From Phascolarctobacterium succinatutens CAG:287 (GTDB taxonomy: Bacteria; Bacillota; Negativicutes; Acidaminococcales; Acidaminococcaceae), in the NCBI RefSeq assembly GCF_000434895.1, contig NZ_FR892788.1, forward strand, positions 56,198-70,807: DNA of 14,610 bases, in the 5' to 3' direction. Position numbers and translations under genes: made by a program. Below, piece by piece: positions 14,313 to 14,610 of the stretch. The notes under the pieces are model-generated. The model was not told the origin of the DNA. It did not search any database and saw nothing but the letters and a program-made list of their open reading frames with translations. Numbering within the stretch: the first letter of the stretch is position 1; every line of letters starts with the position of its first letter.

Positions 14313-14358
14313 AAAGCGCAGAGAATTGCAGCCAAAAGCTGACAAGCTCTGCGCTTTT
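14313..14358 (+). terminator. Terminator of the second DUF4127 gene
   Basis: AAAGCGCAGAG pairs perfectly with CTCTGCGCTTT, with an inner CAGC/GCTG stem, then TTATTAT. It starts 7 bp past the stop codon. Confidence 0.88.
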
Positions 14359-14406
14359 ATTATGATAACGTTATTATATAAAAGTCGACAAGACAAATTT
14401 AGGCAA

Positions 14407-14438
14407 CAAAAATCCCCGTCACTTTCGCGACGGGGATT
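14407..14438 (-). terminator. Terminator of a minus-strand transcript entering from the right
   Basis: On the minus strand AATCCCCGTC pairs perfectly with GACGGGGATT around an 8-base loop, followed by a T-run. Its only visible upstream DNA is the repeat at 14444-14610, so it ends a transcript that begins beyond the window. The 48 bases between this and the previous terminator hold nothing recognisable beyond a short ATAACGTTAT palindrome. Confidence 0.7.
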
Positions 14439-14443
14439 GATTT

Positions 14444-14610
14444 GCATTTGTGACGAAGCATATGGTGCTTTATTCGTCATTAGTTCCAATCACCAGGCTG
14501 GCGAGAAAGTGCCAGAGGCGAGGAACGGATGCCACCGGCGTACTTCCAGTACATTAAGGCATTTGTGACGAAGCACATGGTGCTTTATTCGTCATTAGTT
14601 CCAATCACCA
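14444..14610. repeat. Direct repeat with 115-bp period, continuing past the right edge
   Basis: A 52-bp sequence beginning GCATTTGTGACG at 14444-14495 recurs at 14559-14610 with a single T-to-C change. The second copy is cut by the window edge, so the true unit may be the full 115 bp. Each unit holds small dyads: TGACGAA/TTCGTCA (14451-14457 with 14473-14479), CTGGC/GCCAG (14498-14502 with 14511-14515) and GTACT/AGTAC (14540-14552). Short open frames exist in the unit, but none has a ribosome site, so it is read as non-coding. Confidence 0.8.

Noticed and set aside
14326..14568. Short protein of 80 codons over the terminators and repeat
   Set aside because: It runs through two terminator hairpins and the repeat unit and has no ribosome site.
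14444..14610. CRISPR array
   Set aside because: Only two copies are visible, the repeat is 52 bp with a 63-bp interval, and there are no cas genes. It fits a tandem or dispersed repeat better.

Overview
The window looks like the chromosome of a Negativicutes-type Firmicute (Phascolarctobacterium/Acidaminococcus-like). The basis is Firmicute gene order (rsmD-coaD, tmcAL, DUF177-rpmF, fapR-plsX-fab), a FapR regulator with its operator, a T-box riboswitch before thrS, and two DUF4127 proteins. The genus is an inference from gene content; there is no rRNA to confirm it.

Layout. Bases 1-2902, minus strand: a fatty-acid/phospholipid operon fapR-plsX-fabH-fabD (fabD runs off the left edge), with a near-consensus promoter and a FapR box just before fapR. 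Bases 3003-3816, minus: DUF177-rpmF, with a perfect-consensus promoter whose spacer holds a 15-bp dyad, ended by a strong terminator. Bases 3876-5084, minus: ackA, from a GTG start. Bases 5244-6422, plus: tmcAL, divergent from ackA. Bases 6527-8315, minus: rsmD-coaD-coiled-coil (DivIVA-like) cluster, facing tmcAL across a shared bidirectional terminator. Bases 8353-8490: a non-coding inverted-repeat element between rsmD and the first DUF4127 gene. Bases 8535-10193, plus: DUF4127 protein 1, membrane-anchored. Bases 10286-12578, minus: thrS with a complete T-box leader and promoter. Bases 12732-14306, plus: DUF4127 protein 2, with a Sec signal peptide. Bases 14404-14610: a minus-strand terminator abutting a 115-bp-period direct repeat that continues past the right edge.

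How the genes fit together. Most of the window is housekeeping: malonyl-CoA-sensed lipid synthesis, acetate/ATP metabolism (AckA), tRNA-Met acetylation from acetate (TmcAL), 16S rRNA methylation (RsmD), CoA synthesis (CoaD), ribosomal protein L32 and threonyl-tRNA synthetase. The least understood part is the pair of divergent DUF4127 paralogues on either side of thrS. Both carry N-terminal export signals and the same ordered set of Asp/Asn/Trp-rich motifs, which suggests an extracytoplasmic enzyme family of unknown substrate. No CRISPR array, transposase gene, phage gene or tRNA gene was seen.
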